A stretch of 64,000 nt of DNA, from positions 8,360,498 through 8,424,497 of the forward strand of contig JAQFVV010012395.1 in assembly GCA_028023455.1 (NCBI GenBank), written 5' to 3'. The translations under genes were made by a program, and so were the position numbers. This document shows, piece by piece, positions 25,256 to 38,727 of the stretch (the stretch's first letter is position 1; each line of letters starts with the position of its first letter). The stretch is from Epiperipatus broadwayi. Its lineage: Eukaryota > Onychophora > Udeonychophora > Euonychophora > Peripatidae. The notes beneath the pieces were generated by a model that saw nothing but the letters and a program-made list of their open reading frames with translations, searched no databases and was not told the DNA's origin.

Positions 25256-27698
25256 ATAACAAAATTGAGAGTTCAGACAAAATGTAACAAAGCTGACCAA
25301 ATCACGATGGTGAGATCTCGAATCTGACCAACATCAACTCATTTATCAGCACTCCATGATTTAATACCCTATGGATGACATTATGAGATTACAGTAGGTC
25401 TCAATTTCTTTTGCAAGCTGGCTGAGAAAAGAGTGGAATTATGAGACTCAGGAGAAAATTAATAACTTAATGACACTTAAAGACTAAATAAAATGCTCAC
25501 TGCTCTATGATTTTAGAAGATAATGCCTAATATATTAATAAAGATTATGGTGATATGGAGTAGGTTGTGAGAAACACATTAAGCAATAAGAATTTTAAAT
25601 ATATTTAATAAATAAGAATCAAATGAATTCATTAAAATAAAATAACAGAAATATTGTGGATTGGTTGAATGGATTATGCACACAAGCATTACAAGAATGA
25701 TGAGATGAATAACAGGACAGTGGTCTCATCTTAATAGCAATGCAGTTATATAATTAATTATCTATGGTTTATGACTCATGCCTAATATAGTATGAAAGAC
25801 TATTATCTAGGATAATACATATCTAGATTATAAAATACTAATGTCAATATTACTAATGAGCAATTAATTACACTTGAATACAGATTCCCTAGGCATAACT
25901 AGATTCCAGGTTCAGACTTATACTGAAGTTTAATAATAGGACAAAATGAATTGGTTACTTTAGATTGGCATCTGAGACTATGATGCTAAAATATTAAATT
26001 AAAGATTGTGATGTGAATGTTCAGTTAATCATGGAATTCGCAAGTACTTGGTACCATTGGACTGGATTACTTGTTAGCACAATAAGGAACATTTTTAGTT
26101 CAAGAAGTCAGATCAACTTTGAATAAGTTTCTGGAATCTTATGTTCCAGTTCTAAAAATACAGCTTTTCAAACTAAAGAATGTTGTGGCCTGTCACCATA
26201 AACCCATTTAAGAAATCACAGAAAGATGTTATTACACATTAAGTGCTTTATAAACACATTCATAATGCTTAATAATAATACAAATACATATTTAAAAATA
26301 ACTATGAAATGCACATAAATATCTACAGTTTCAGTTATCTGAAATTAATTTGACACAGTTCTCAAAATAGCATATCATAATGATGCTAAAAATGATTAAT
26401 TAATAGCAATATAGTTTTATATATTGAATATGTATATAATTGTTTATCATAAAATTCAGGAGGAGAAAACACTTTGGGTGTTATAACATTTACAAATGTG
26501 CCTTTAATATCATTTCTGGCCATTATCCAACTAAGAGATATAATAATAATAATTTACAAACCTTAATAAATGGACAAATATATATTAATTAATTAAATAT
26601 AAATAACACTAAGCATGTAGCGATCTGTTGTTATCTCTTAGAATAGATTTCAAAGTAACAATTTCTATCAGCTAAAAAGCAAGAGCTACTAATCAACTCT
26701 CTGAAAAGTTTAATAAATTAATTACCCTCTGCTTTGAAATATTGGCATAATAACATATAAATTTAAGGATAAAATAAAATAATTAGAATAGAAAAATAGG
26801 CATGGCCACAGATTATAAAAAGATTAAATAATAACTGGTCACAGTTATTGCAGTTAAGAACAATTATTAAATTACATTTATAGACAAGATCATTATAGTT
26901 ACATTTAGAGATTTTATTTTATAAGGGTTTAATTCAGTGAGAATTTATAATTTATGAACATTCATGATAGCTAGCTTAACAGAAATATTATAGGTTTAGA
27001 AGCTCTAAGGTAAAGAAATATTACCAATCTTCTTTTTAGAGCTGAGTTGTCTGGCATTGTGAGTAGACACTGGAACTTTCTCTGGATGGGTTGCTTATAC
27101 ACAATATCCTTCCTTGGGAAGCAGATACTAGCTGAATTTTCACATTATGATGACAGTGATGATTACCATCTCTTGAATTATATAGTAGAGGTCTTTACAG
27201 TGTGAAAATATGAGATTTATATACTAATTTCTATCCCTCTATGATGTATGTCTACAAGCTGGGTTTGCAGCATAAAAATCCATTTGCTTGTTTACAACTC
27301 TTATTTAAAATTATAAAATTTAGCTTTTCTATTGTTAAATTTTCTAATCAAAAGATTATATCTAAGTAAAGCAAATGCAATCTCCAAGTGAATAGAAAAT
27401 AGTGCTGTATAATCGCATTTGCTTTCACCAAGGTATACACTAAAACTTGTTATTGTAAAATTAACATTTAACCTACATGCAATTTCAAAAAGGTGCATGT
27501 GGCATGATTTCTTTTAATAAGAACTGTTTTAAATTTTAGAAACTGATACAATGTTAGGTAAACATTTCATTATATATGTATATTGGTCACCTGTAAAATT
27601 GTACATATATATGTGATTCTTAAACAAAATAATGAATATATTTTTAAATAATTATAGAATTATACAAATACAGAAATCTACATGTATACTGGTATACA

Positions 27699-27699
<1 letters not shown>
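25256..27699. other. unassigned intron sequence
   Basis: Slightly richer in G and C at 25280-26250 and 27020-27260, suggesting old repeat, but no open frame, terminal repeat or family is recognised on either strand. Confidence 0.4.

Positions 27700-27790
<91 letters not shown>
27700..27790. repeat. (TA)n microsatellite
   Basis: About 90 bases of pure TA repeat; the short open frames across it are artefacts of the repeat. Confidence 0.98.
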
Positions 27791-27792
<2 letters not shown>

Positions 27793-28126
27793 GCACTCAC
27801 CAGGTTTAAAGCTAGTACAAATACTACTATGGGATATTGTAGATAAAACAGAATGTGTGACAGAATATACCATTTCATTATTCACACATTAAATTAACTA
27901 ACCATGACATCAGTTTTAATAAAACACACATTCAGGCAAAAAATATATTGAACAATATGACCAGAGACAGCTAAGGCAAACTATAGAGATATTTAAATGA
28001 AAAGTATGCATTAAAGAAAATTAACAATATTTGAAAAAAGCTATTGGAGGATAAAATATTTTTTAAAACTTCTCAATCAATAGAATTTGAGAATGAGGAG
28101 AAAATAATAAATAAAAAAAATTACAC

Positions 28127-28262
28127 ACATTCTTATGATTTGAGAAAGATGTTCTAAGAAAAATACTTGTTATTTTTCTGAAATGTCATCTATTTAGCTA
28201 TTATATTTTTATTACACAGAAGCTCCTAAAAATAATATTATGAATTCACCATTTATCCATGA
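28127..28262 (+). repeat. unclassified dispersed repeat, copy 2
   Basis: Same ordered blocks as 23073-23215 (see that entry), with several small indels. Confidence 0.7.
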
Positions 28263-28310
28263 GAATATTAAAATTGGCATATATAATAATAATGGCCAGA
28301 GAAAAAGTGG

Positions 28311-28406
28311 AAGTTACAGTCTTACCGTATCTGTGCTACAGGGCACCACCAGTCCATTTGAACCTGGGAAATTTATAAAGTAGGCAGATATGCACTGTTA
28401 AGATCC
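28311..28406 (+). repeat. dispersed repeat shared with 63.7 kb, copy 1
   Basis: ACAGTCTTACCGTATCTG, then AAATTTATAAAGTAGGCAGA and a final GTTAAGATC, match the minus strand of 63631-63730. On the reverse strand the block CCCAGGTTCAAATGGACTGG resembles a tRNA box B, so a SINE is possible. Confidence 0.65.
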
Positions 28407-31400
28407 AATTTTTATATATATTTTTATTCTGACTGTCAGTCCAATGCCATTAGCTCAGTGAGATGCAGAGATTTACAAAATATAAATTTTTAAAATATTT
28501 TTTCAATATTAACAAAAATAAAATATGCCACTGTCAGTAATTAACACACAAACATTTATTAACACACATATAAATAAAATTGAGGAATAAAATTTCTTTA
28601 GATTTTAATATTAATTTTTAAATTTAAATTATTTTAAACAGTTCGCACGGATGGACATTTTAATAAATTTTACTTTAGAATATTGAGTATAGATAGGCTA
28701 CAGAGATTACTCAGTTAAAAACATTTCAAAATAAACATAAACGATCAAAAATATACAGTCATTAATGTAATTGCAGAGGGGAATTTATAAGAAACCCAAT
28801 GACATTCATCATAAGATGCCGCATTGACACCAATAATTTAAAAGACATTTGAATAAATACATTTTTAGATAGTCAACATGAGGTATCATATTTACTGAAT
28901 ATCTATATATTCTAATCAAATATGAAAATAAAAAACATAATTAAACGTTAATGAATCTATGCAATTATCTATACCTAACTTAAATTTAATGCATTTAAAT
29001 AATTTAATCAATAAATATTAAAAAAAAATAAAAATGATTAAGTCAGCAAACTCAAAAGTATAAAAATTAAACATTAAAAATTGATTTGAAAAGTCAGATT
29101 ATAGTTCATTTTAAAAGATTTAGGTTTAACTTGTCATATCTTGAAAGTTCTTAATTATTTTTTAAAAAATTTTTCAGTTATATCTCTTACAGTAGAAGAG
29201 TCTCAGTTCCTGGTGTCAATTTCCACAAAGTCTTTATTTGAAGACCAGTCTATCTGAAGGTGCCTTAGCTTGTTCAATCCTAGTATTATTTTATTTTATT
29301 GCAGAATTCATATGATTCAGGTCTGCAACAGTACCATTCATAATTCAACAGTTATTTCTTTGAAATAAGTGAGAGAGGGTGACAAGTGTGTCTTATTGCC
29401 CTTCTCACAAAATCAAGCTGGAACTGTCCTTAATTTCAATATTTTTCTTTTTATACACATCGTCCGGATTCACTAAACAATCAATCATTTTTATTAGGGT
29501 TCGAGTGCTGGTTTTCTGCTTCTATTGGACATTCTGCTTCAGAGCAGGAAACAATCTTTAATTTTTATCTATATATTTCATCTGACTTTTTAATTATATA
29601 AGATACCCAAGGGCTAGTTTGCTTTTCGATAATTAATAACACAGTCATTTCCATTTTGAGATTTCAAGAATTAATTAATATCTGTTTCTATTTTTACTTA
29701 TGTTACTTTTTTCTAAAAATTTTATATTTAGATCTTTTATCTTTTTTTATAAAAAAGTACATTCAAATACTTTATTTACTTATTTAAAAAAGAAATACTT
29801 TTAAAGTTTTGCATCTGTGCGAATATATATACATACATTGAACAACTCGTTTTAATTTTAGCTTTTAGTTTTTTATTTACGAACTTAAAAAAGTTTTTAT
29901 TCTAATTTTAAATTAATGTAACTGTATATTATATACCATTACAATATATAGGTAATAAAGAACAAATATTTCTAAACAAGCTTATTTTATTATTATTATT
30001 TTTATTTATTTATTATATTTACTTAATTTTTAATGATAAATGCTATAATAGGAAGTATTCAAATCTTTATCTATGATTATCCCCATCCCCAGACCGGTTT
30101 TGAGATATGGCTCTCTTCAGTGAGGAGCTAGGATATCCGATTCAACAATACCAACTCTAAGCAAAAATTTATCTAATACTTAAATCTAGAGAAGAAGATA
30201 TATATTTACACAGAAACAATAAACATTTTAATCTTAACACTCACACTTCTTTTAAATCTGACATTTTTCATATCTTTTAAATCTCTTATATATATTTATT
30301 TCTATAATATGATTTTTATTTTTACTTTCCATATAATAATCTACATTTCCAATATTTTTTGCTTGTTTTATACACTAATGTGCATATGACTTTTAATTTA
30401 CAGTGCATGTTTTTATGATATTAAACAATTCTATTCTATCCAAAATATCATTAATAACTCATTGTAAAATAATGGAGTGGATGTTAGTATATATTTATAC
30501 ATTTTACTATAAAATCATTTTTTATATTTACTATTTTTTATGTCAGTGTATTTATTTATTTTTTAATCATTTTTTATAATATTTTATGTGTATTAACTGC
30601 TGAATTCTCTTACACTATTTATTATATATTAAAAATGACTTTCTATTTCTAATTAACCAATTAAATATTCTATTGTTAATTATACACTGAAATTTCTTGA
30701 ACATGTTTAAATTACTCAAAGGATTCATCCTAGAAAAAGATCATTCATTTCACCTATATTTCTTTGTTAGCTATCAAAATATGGTCATCTAAAGCATTCT
30801 ATTCTTATAATACTTCAACTCTATACATTTAATTTTTATTATTATCATTTCTAATCAATTATGACAATTTTATTATAGAAATATAATGAATTTAAAGCAA
30901 TAATAATACAATATATTGAAAAAAAAACATTAAAAATACTGTTTGGTTCTGATCATTTTTTAAAAAAATATTATTTTCAAAATAACAATATAAGTAGTCT
31001 TAGGAATAAAATTGTTGCTTTGACAAGGTTGCTCTACCCAAAAAATGTATTTACATTGTATTTAATATTTTCAACGTTTTCTTTGAATATACATTGTTAA
31101 TATTGAATTGAATTTATATTATTTATCTAATATATTATTAATTTATTCAAATATTTTTAAAAAAAATATTGTCCTGTTCAACTTTACGTTGAGTTTACTT
31201 TTAATAAATCATGCAATTACATACTTATTGTGTCTATTTCGATGAAAAAAATATTTCGGAGATTCAGGCATATTTATAATCTTAAAAACTATAAAAAAAT
31301 ATTTGAAAAATATTTTGTGATAATACATAAATTTTTCCACCACTTTAATATATTTTAAAAATTATGAACTACAATTCTTGAAATTCTCTTTAAATATTAA

Positions 31401-31871
31401 AATAAAACTTAAAAAAAAGTATGTAAATTTATTAGTATATTACACAGTCTAAGATTTAATATTGTGTAAATATTTGTCTATATGAGTAACTATTTTAAAA
31501 AAAGCCTGAAGTAAAAAAATGTAACTAGAGACTGAGTTAAGATATAGAGGGGAATGGAAAATATTAGGAAGCCTGTTAAAGAATGCCAAAATCTTAATAT
31601 TATTTGTGAATTGTATATTACAATTCTGATTCCAAATCTTTTAATTTTGCAGTAACTAAAAGAGTAAAATATGCATATGTAGTCATGTTTAGGAATATCA
31701 AATGTGGTTTAAAATGTCACTATAAAAATGCTGATAATTTTTTGGCAATTAGTTATAGTTCGACTAGATGCCACTAGGTTCTTTCAGAAAATGAAAAAAA
31801 TAATTTAGATTGAATGTCCCTTAAAATGGATCTCTTTGTTTTGGGATTAGATTTGTATTTTTCATAAAATA

Positions 31872-31930
31872 GTATAGCAGTTGTCCCAGGTTAGCGGGTT
31901 CACTTCCCAGCTGATACTATGACATATGAG
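31872..31930 (+). repeat. tRNA-related SINE, family 1, partial copy 3
   Basis: Only the right part is present: TAGCAGTTGTCCCAGGTTAG, CGGGTTCACTTCCCAGC, GATACTATGACATATGAGAA. Confidence 0.65.
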
Positions 31931-32139
31931 AACATTGTTAATCAAAATTATAAGAAAATGCTAGACCAGTACATTGCTAAGCTTCTTATTTTTTCCAGAT
32001 TCTTTTTTCTACATCTTTTTTCATCTCAGAACCATTACATCTTGCTAAGTATTTATAGAATATGTCAGAAAATTGTGATTCTAATATAGATACTAAATGA
32101 AGCCTCTATTAGAAACACACAAAACAGGATATTAGTATA

Positions 32140-32285
32140 ACACATATAACAATAGATTATATTGGTGATTATTTATCTTTTCAGCATATATGTGCTTGAG
32201 TGTATCAGTGTTATTAGATAGAGTGGAGAGTGATGGGTCATCTGAAAGTCTGTGCTCATATACCCTATATTATATATCAACTATA
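32140..32285 (-). repeat. 470-bp tandem-repeat family, partial inverted copy
   Basis: On the minus strand it has GAAAAGATAAATAATCACCA and a preceding region with ACTTTCAGATGACCC and ACTGATACACTCAAGCAC, in the order seen at 38.77-38.88 kb (CACATGACCC, ACTGATACCCTTGATCAC, GAAAAGATAAATAACT). Confidence 0.6.
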
Positions 32286-33353
32286 TAAATCTCCACATTA
32301 TTTGACTACACATTATATTTCACTTCAAATTCATTTACAAAAATCTAGTTTTTTTCACATACTTATTTTTATTCTTATCATAGTTTTCATAAAGATATTA
32401 ATTATCCATGATACTTAGTTTTTCTTTGGTTCTGATTTCTTGTATTATAATGCTTAAGTATTATATCTTTTTTTAAATAATTCTTATTTCAAATTTTATA
32501 ATTAAATCTTTTCTATGATTTACTTTTATTTTAATTACAAATTCTATTTCGACTTTGCTAATGGATTTTCTTTTGTTTTACAATAAAGAATGGTGACTAT
32601 GGTCTATTTCAAAAGTGAATCTCCAGAATAAAATACTCTTACTTAAATAAAATGAAAAAATAAAAAATATATAATTTTGAAATTTATTCTTGATTTTTAT
32701 AAAAGTTTCCGTCTATAATTATATATATATCCGCGCATATATATATCTGAGCATATCTAATATTTATAATCGAAGTTTTAAATATAAAATGTAAGATTTT
32801 ATTGACCCATTAATTTATCTGGAAATTTAATATATACAAGATGGTAGACGGAAAGTTCTATTATAATCGTTTACAAGCGTGGATCAAGTTCAGTCCTAGG
32901 TTAGAAACATAGAAAGACGTGATGCGTGGATCTGATCTACAGATCCATTGCTTCAATACAATATCACATTCCTTTCTATTTTTGTACCTTATATGGAAAT
33001 AAAAAATAAGTTCAGGTTGTTTTTCACTTCCAAATACCAATCATTCTTATACCTAATTAATTAATTAGTTTTGTTTTGCAAACAATTAATTGAAATAATG
33101 AAGTGAATAGATCCTTCTGTAGTTGAAAAAAAACAAACAACAATTTTAATTAAAAGGAAAAAAATGCAATAATCTTGGAAATAATTTTAAACTACACTAA
33201 TTATTAATTAATATTGCAATGGAGAAGTTTAACAAGTAAATATTATAAATATGACATTTGCAGAAGAGGATGGAGTGAAAAAGCACTCACAGTGAGATAA
33301 TGATACTATAGCTAATATTATTTGTTCTCAGATGTTTTGAGATTTCTACTTGC

Positions 33354-33427
33354 AATTAAATAGAAAATATATTCTCATATCATTCCGTAGAATTAAATAG
33401 AAAATATATTCTCATATCATTCTGTAG
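33354..33427 (+). repeat. 37-bp tandem duplication
   Basis: Two adjacent units starting AATTAAATAGAAAATATATT, at 33354 and 33391, differ by one base (CCGTAG and CTGTAG). Confidence 0.95.
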
Positions 33428-33561
33428 TGTACTTTTGTGTATAAAATATTGATTTATCTTCATGTGCAGTCTAATGCATTAGTTTAGACAATGGTTAATA
33501 TTTTCTCAGAACCAAAAAACTCAGTTTGTAGGCAACTAGCTTTCACTCAAGCATCTGCCTT

Positions 33562-33684
33562 GTGTGGTTTAGCATAGCTGGTAGAGCATCCGACTTGGGA
33601 TCAGCTTATCTCAAGATTGATTTTATGCTTGCAGTTCTGACATCCAAACTTCTTATGAACTCCTAAGTAATGAAATCATATGTG
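33562..33684 (+). repeat. tRNA-derived SINE, family 2, copy 2
   Basis: TAGCATAGCTGGTAGAGCAT followed by CCGACTTGGGATC is a good tRNA D-arm and anticodon-arm analogue (box A pattern TRGCNNARYNGG). CAAGATTGATTTTATGC stands for box B. The body CTGACATCCAAACTTCTTAT continues as in the 3795 copy. Confidence 0.75.
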
Positions 33685-33939
33685 TATTTTTTTTATTTTC
33701 AAGCAACTGTAACTTTTAACTAAATGATAATATATCTATTCATTTTACACTATTCACTCACTATATATCATTAATTTGAATCAATGGCTTCTATTCCTTT
33801 AATTACTGTTCTAAAGATTTTAGTAACACTGTAATTCAGTGACCACTGATAAATGAATAATTAAATTGTATGTGTATGTATATTTATATATATTACATTC
33901 AATGTTTTCACAGTTATATGATTTAAATAAAAGTTTTTT

Positions 33940-34348
33940 GGGTTAAACCATGTATTATTTTTGATTACTTCCCAATGTTTCGACAAAATATGCTAAAATA
34001 CTTGTTAATTTGGAAAAGTATGAACTGAGAACTAAGAGCTATTTGATTGAAATATTAAAAAAACCAACTGGTTTAAATAGAACTGATGAAGTACAACATA
34101 TTCCAGTCTTATGGCAACCACTTATTTGATCTCTTTCTTCTAATATAAACTTGAAATCAGTTAATGGGGAAACTGAAGAAAATAAACATTTTATTAATGC
34201 ACATATTTTGAATACTCAACTACTTTATGCTCAATCTCATCCTACTTTAGATCTAACAGTTTTTCTTTGAAAAGTTAACCTTGATTATCTTGGATGCTAT
34301 TTCATCAAAACATTGGGAAGAAATCAAAAATAATAAATGGTTTAACCC
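33940..34348. mobile_element. 409-bp TIR element with coding-like interior
   Basis: The ends are a long inverted repeat: GGGTTAAACCATGTATTATT at 33940 against, reverse complemented from 34348, GGGTTAAACCATTTATTATT, continuing through CCCAATGTTT for about 44 bases, with weaker pairing about 20 bases further out. The interior plus strand reads as about 110 codons with only two TGA stops (for example ILVNLEKYELRTKSYLIEIL and QHIPVLWQPLI). I recognise no family. The CCCAATGTTTCG-like end word is reminiscent of Penelope terminal regions, so a rearranged Penelope derivative is an alternative. Confidence 0.6.
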
Positions 34349-34371
34349 CAAACTACTTTATTTACATATAT

Positions 34372-35547
34372 AATAGATGTTGCACTGCTACTAATGTGCC
34401 TTAATGAAATTAATAACTATTTTTATTCTATTTTTTATTGTAGCTGTTTCATCTTTTGAGTATATTTTTTATGTGTTGAACTATAATCAAAACTATTAAT
34501 TGCCATCTGAGTTGATTAAACCATGAGATTTAAATGATAAAATATTAGACATTTTAATCAACTTAGATAATAAAAATATCTAGAATAAGGAATAATTATT
34601 AACTTTATTAAAGAATCCTAATATTAATGCACCCACCTATTACATTAAAAAAAATTATCATTCATAAATTTAAGTTTTCTTGATTTTTATTAGTGCAACT
34701 TTATCTTAACTTTGTCATTTGCAATTATCAGCATACAACTTCAGTCCCCTCTTTCACTATACATACATTTTGAAAAAAGAAAAAAAAAGTTACTTATCAG
34801 GTAACTAGAAGTAATAAATTCTGAATCTTTATACTTGTGTTAATAGCTGGTCATTCCTCCATATCATATACATATTATAATTAACTTTTAGTGCTAAAAT
34901 ATATGTAACCAATCAGATTCATTGATCTGTAGTGCACTCAACTTTTGTTTTAGGTTTGTATAAGTTTATTATCATTATCAGAATAAAAATTCAGACTAAC
35001 TTCACTTATTATACAGGAGTTTGAATAATTTAGCTGTTTTCAGATGTAGTAGAAGATTGAGTATCTGACTTTTATATTTATGTATTTAACTGAATGTAGA
35101 ACATTAGTTATATTTTTTTCATGAAAACTTGATGTTAATATTAAAATTAATTTGAATACAATTATATAAATGATTTCATTCTTTATTTGTACATAAAACA
35201 ATTCTTCTATATGTTCCTATATTTATTTATATGTATACAAAAAAAATGATGATATCTTTTGATCTTTGCCTATCATGCTTTGATACAATACATTCTGGCA
35301 TCTTGACATGTTGTTGTATATTATAAATTTAATAGGATTTTTGAGTCAAACTCTAAATGGCATCCTTAGCATGAATTTATGCATTAAATTTTATAATATA
35401 ATGTAAACCAAGTTTAACTAAAATGAGTATACACTCGAATAATTAAAGCCATTTTAGTAGATATTTTCTGAAAAATATCTTGAAGTCTATCAATAAAAAT
35501 AAATAATTAGTTAATTTATTAATTAAACAACAGATGTTTTATTTCAG
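34372..35547. other. intron sequence before the first MAM exon
   Basis: AT-rich; nothing recognised apart from the T-rich acceptor context at 35540-35547. Confidence 0.5.
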
Positions 35548-35661
35548 GTATCAAGATGTCAGTTAATTGTTCATTCAGTGAACCAGCTGCATGTGGTTAT
35601 GAAAGGCCATGGTCAAGTGATCATTACTGGAAAAGAGAATCTGATAATACAAGTAAAACAG
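35548..35661 (+). CDS. exon: MAM domain, N-terminal part
   Basis: The acceptor is TTATTTCAG/GT and the donor AAAACAG/GTAAGA; both ends are phase 1. Two bases complete Gly from the LDLa exon; then IKMSVNCSFSEPAACGYERP and HYWKRESDN. MAM domains (meprin/A5/receptor-tyrosine-phosphatase mu; about 160-170 residues, extracellular, adhesion or oligomerisation) open with C-x-F-E...x-C-G-W/Y-x-x...D-x-x-W-x-R. The two Cys, the aromatic after CG and the W-x-R equivalent (YWKR) are all here. It joins in frame to 47171 across an 11.5-kb intron. Confidence 0.85.
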
Positions 35662-37230
35662 GTAAGATTTTATAATATTGCAAGCTTCAAATTATTAATA
35701 TATATAGATAGTTAAAAATTATTTTTGGATTTAAAAACATTCAAATAGAGATTTATATGTAATTTACATAATATCCTTTTATTTAAATACATGTAGTGTA
35801 AATATATTTCTGATGTGATTAGAAGGGATTTGAACACAGACTTTCAAACTCCTAATAATAATACAAATAATTCTTATAAATTTTCCAACATACTTTTCAA
35901 AGAATTTACAAGCAATTGCCTTTATTTATGTATAAAAATGGGTAAAACTCAGTACATCTTTGATTAATAAATATTTTTGTTTTGTGGAACATTAGAACAA
36001 TATACAAAAAAATCCTTCTAGAATTAAAATTTTAATATTGCTTTTTAAGTAACTGTGCTTTTTAATAGTAGTATGATATATTGGCCTTTCTTCTATTAGC
36101 AGTCATATTTAATGTGATCATCTATCTGTAAATAATAAATTATTTAAATAAATTCTTTTAAAAAAAATTAAATTTCAGTATATCTTGGGTTGCAATGAAT
36201 TTATTTGCTTTAATCATAACAATTTATGGTCTGAGAAAATGAATCTTAACATTTTTACACATAAACAGGTTTAGATGTTTTTGTTTGAAATAAAACATAT
36301 ATAACCAAATCATTATGGTTTATAAATGAGTGTTAACCATTGATAGCTATAGAGCAAAAGTTCTTTATTAATTTATGTTGGTCAGAATAGTATCCATGCA
36401 CTGACTATAATAACATGATCTTCACTATTGGTGAAATTGATATCATGCTCTTATGGCAATAAGCTTATAGTTATCTACATCTTACAATTTATAAATATAA
36501 AAAAATATTGGACTAAATACACAGTGAAAAATAGAAATACAAAAATTAAAAATCATAAAAAAAGAATCAAAATATTCATGTCATAGACTTGAAGTTGAAA
36601 AAATAACTGCAAAAAAAATTAATAATAATAACAAAAAATAAAAGTTATAGGAATAGTTTTTTAAAATTTTTATTGAGAACTATTTACTAATAGATAAACC
36701 TATTATTCAAAAAGTAAAAAATTAGAGCATTTAATAATAATAAAAAAAGTAGGGAAAATAAAGAAAAAAATATAGTTCTGCTAAAAGATATGTGTGAATG
36801 AACAGAATATTATATGAAGTTATGAAAATAACATTGGGAAAATACTTCATTGCAAGAATAGAATGTAATCTTACCATATTAATGATGAACAGTATATGGA
36901 TACTGAAAAAAAAACCACTGAAATAAAACATTCACATAGAGAAAAATGACAGATTAATAAAACAATCAAAAGAATAGAATCCATGATTATAATGAGGCCA
37001 CCTATCTTATCTTCTGTTTCTATTAACATAAAAAGAGCTTATTATATTTATCATAAAATCAAATATTTATATGTACTTTTTCCATTTTTTTAATATATCT
37101 ATTTTTTTTAAAATAATAACTTATCATTTTTTGAATCAATTATTATTTTGTTTCTGTACCTCTATTCTTTGACCCCCCCCTCAAAATAAGTTTATTTTGC
37201 TATTTATTAATCCAATCATACTTTTCTTTT
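35662..37230. other. intron sequence
   Basis: AT-rich; a poly-C run of eight (GACCCCCCCC) at about 37172. No coding signal. Confidence 0.5.
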
Positions 37231-37758
37231 ATATAAATAAGCATTTATTTTTTTATAGCATCTGTATACAATTTGTAATTACATTCATATCGGCTTTTCA
37301 AGCCAATTGTGCAAACGCTTTGTGAGTGTTCAATAATAAATGAATACCCTCTGACCAATACAAGATATAGAATTTATGCAGGAATAAAAAGAATCCCTCT
37401 TATTCCTACGACTCAAATATTTATATATGAGCAAAACGCTATAAAAATAAATGCTTATTTATATATATGATTAAGTTTCAGTTGGAATGACGCTTAGTAA
37501 ATTCTAGAAAATTTCATTGGCATCATTCATTCAGACATTGTATATAGTAATTTAAAGTGACTGTTATATTGTCACACCTTCTGTGCCAGTACTTCAGATT
37601 TGCTCATATATAAATATTTGAGTCATAGGAATAAGAGGGATTCTTTTTATTCCTGCATAAATTCTATATCTTGTATTGGTCAGAGGGTATTTATTTATTA
37701 TTGAACACTCGCAAAGCGTTTGCACAATTGGCTTGAAAGGCCGATATGAATGCAATAC
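37231..37758. mobile_element. large fold-back element (about 160-bp arms) with nested inverted repeat
   Basis: Arms 37275-37435 and 37599-37758 are near-perfect reverse complements (GACCAATACAAGATATAGAA against TTCTATATCTTGTATTGGTC), with a spacer of about 160 bases. In addition, about 37231-37255 (TATAAATAAGCATTTATTTT) pairs with 37443-37467, so the left arm is itself enclosed by a shorter inverted repeat. Non-coding; likely a fold-back or MITE. Confidence 0.85.
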
Positions 37759-38117
37759 TTTTCTTTATAAATTTTCTGTATTATTCTATTTACAAGCTAT
37801 GCTTGTTTAGTGTTTAATTTTTCTGTATGGCTTTTTCCCTGTTAAGTTTTCTTTACATTTTTCTATTTTTTTTATTTATTCTTTTATTTTAAACACACAT
37901 ATATATATATTGTAACTCTTCTGAAATGCAATTTTTTAAAGATTAGTACTGCAGAGTCCTCTACTGATAAAATTTACAATAAAATTTACATCGGCGTAAT
38001 TATTATAATATAAAAAATGCATAAATCAACAATAGTAAAAATAAAATGAAAATCCATATAACATAAATTAATTATAGATATAAATAGAGTACAAATGTTT
38101 AAGACATATACAAACTA

Positions 38118-38575
38118 ATTCTATATAGAAATAATAAACACCTCCATACTTCCCCATTCTTTTTAAATTCTTATAAATAAAGATACAATAAAAGACAATT
38201 GACCCCCAAGATGCATTTCGTGCTGAACCAGCACTCATCAGTTAGCCCAGGTCACTATCTCTCATATATATCTTTATTATATGCAAAGTATTTATCTAGA
38301 ATAAATTGTTACCTTTTCGTTTACCGTTGTCAAACTTCCTCCACTCACAACTTTGACGCCATCCATTTCTGATAAATATACTAATGATTATTACTAATCA
38401 CTTTCGAAACTAGAGATTATCTCTAGCACAGATATAAACTTTAAACCTCAGTTAAAGATTAATATATCTGATTTTTTTTTTAATTTTACACACACGGAGT
38501 TATTCACATTTCTCTGTTCCGTATGTAATATCTTTATAGAAATAATAAACACCTCCATACTTCTAATATTCTTTC
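38118..38575 (+). repeat. tandem-repeat subfamily with hairpin core
   Basis: TATAGAAATAATAAACACCT at about 38125 recurs at about 38536, a period near 410 bases. The unit contains CGTGCTGAACCAGCACTCAT (38219-38238), a perfect 6-bp-stem hairpin also found, with one change, in the neighbouring block. Confidence 0.75.
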
Positions 38576-38727
38576 CCTTTTATGTATTAATAAGCTCATT
38601 ACAAACTGAAGGATTTTATCATTATTTTTATCTTTCTCATAGCCTGTTTTGCAACTTCTTTTATGTATATATTTTCTAATTTTTATTTGAATTTATGAAA
38701 TATGAATTTGTTTTTCTTTTTTCTCTA

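Larger units (their letters stand above)
28407..33353. other. long AT-rich intron stretch
   Basis: Contains the partial SINE at 31.87 kb and the tandem-family fragment at 32.14 kb (listed separately). 29900-31500 is almost pure A/T with no structure seen. 30070-30150 and 32820-32960 are less AT-rich but match nothing recognised. Confidence 0.5.
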
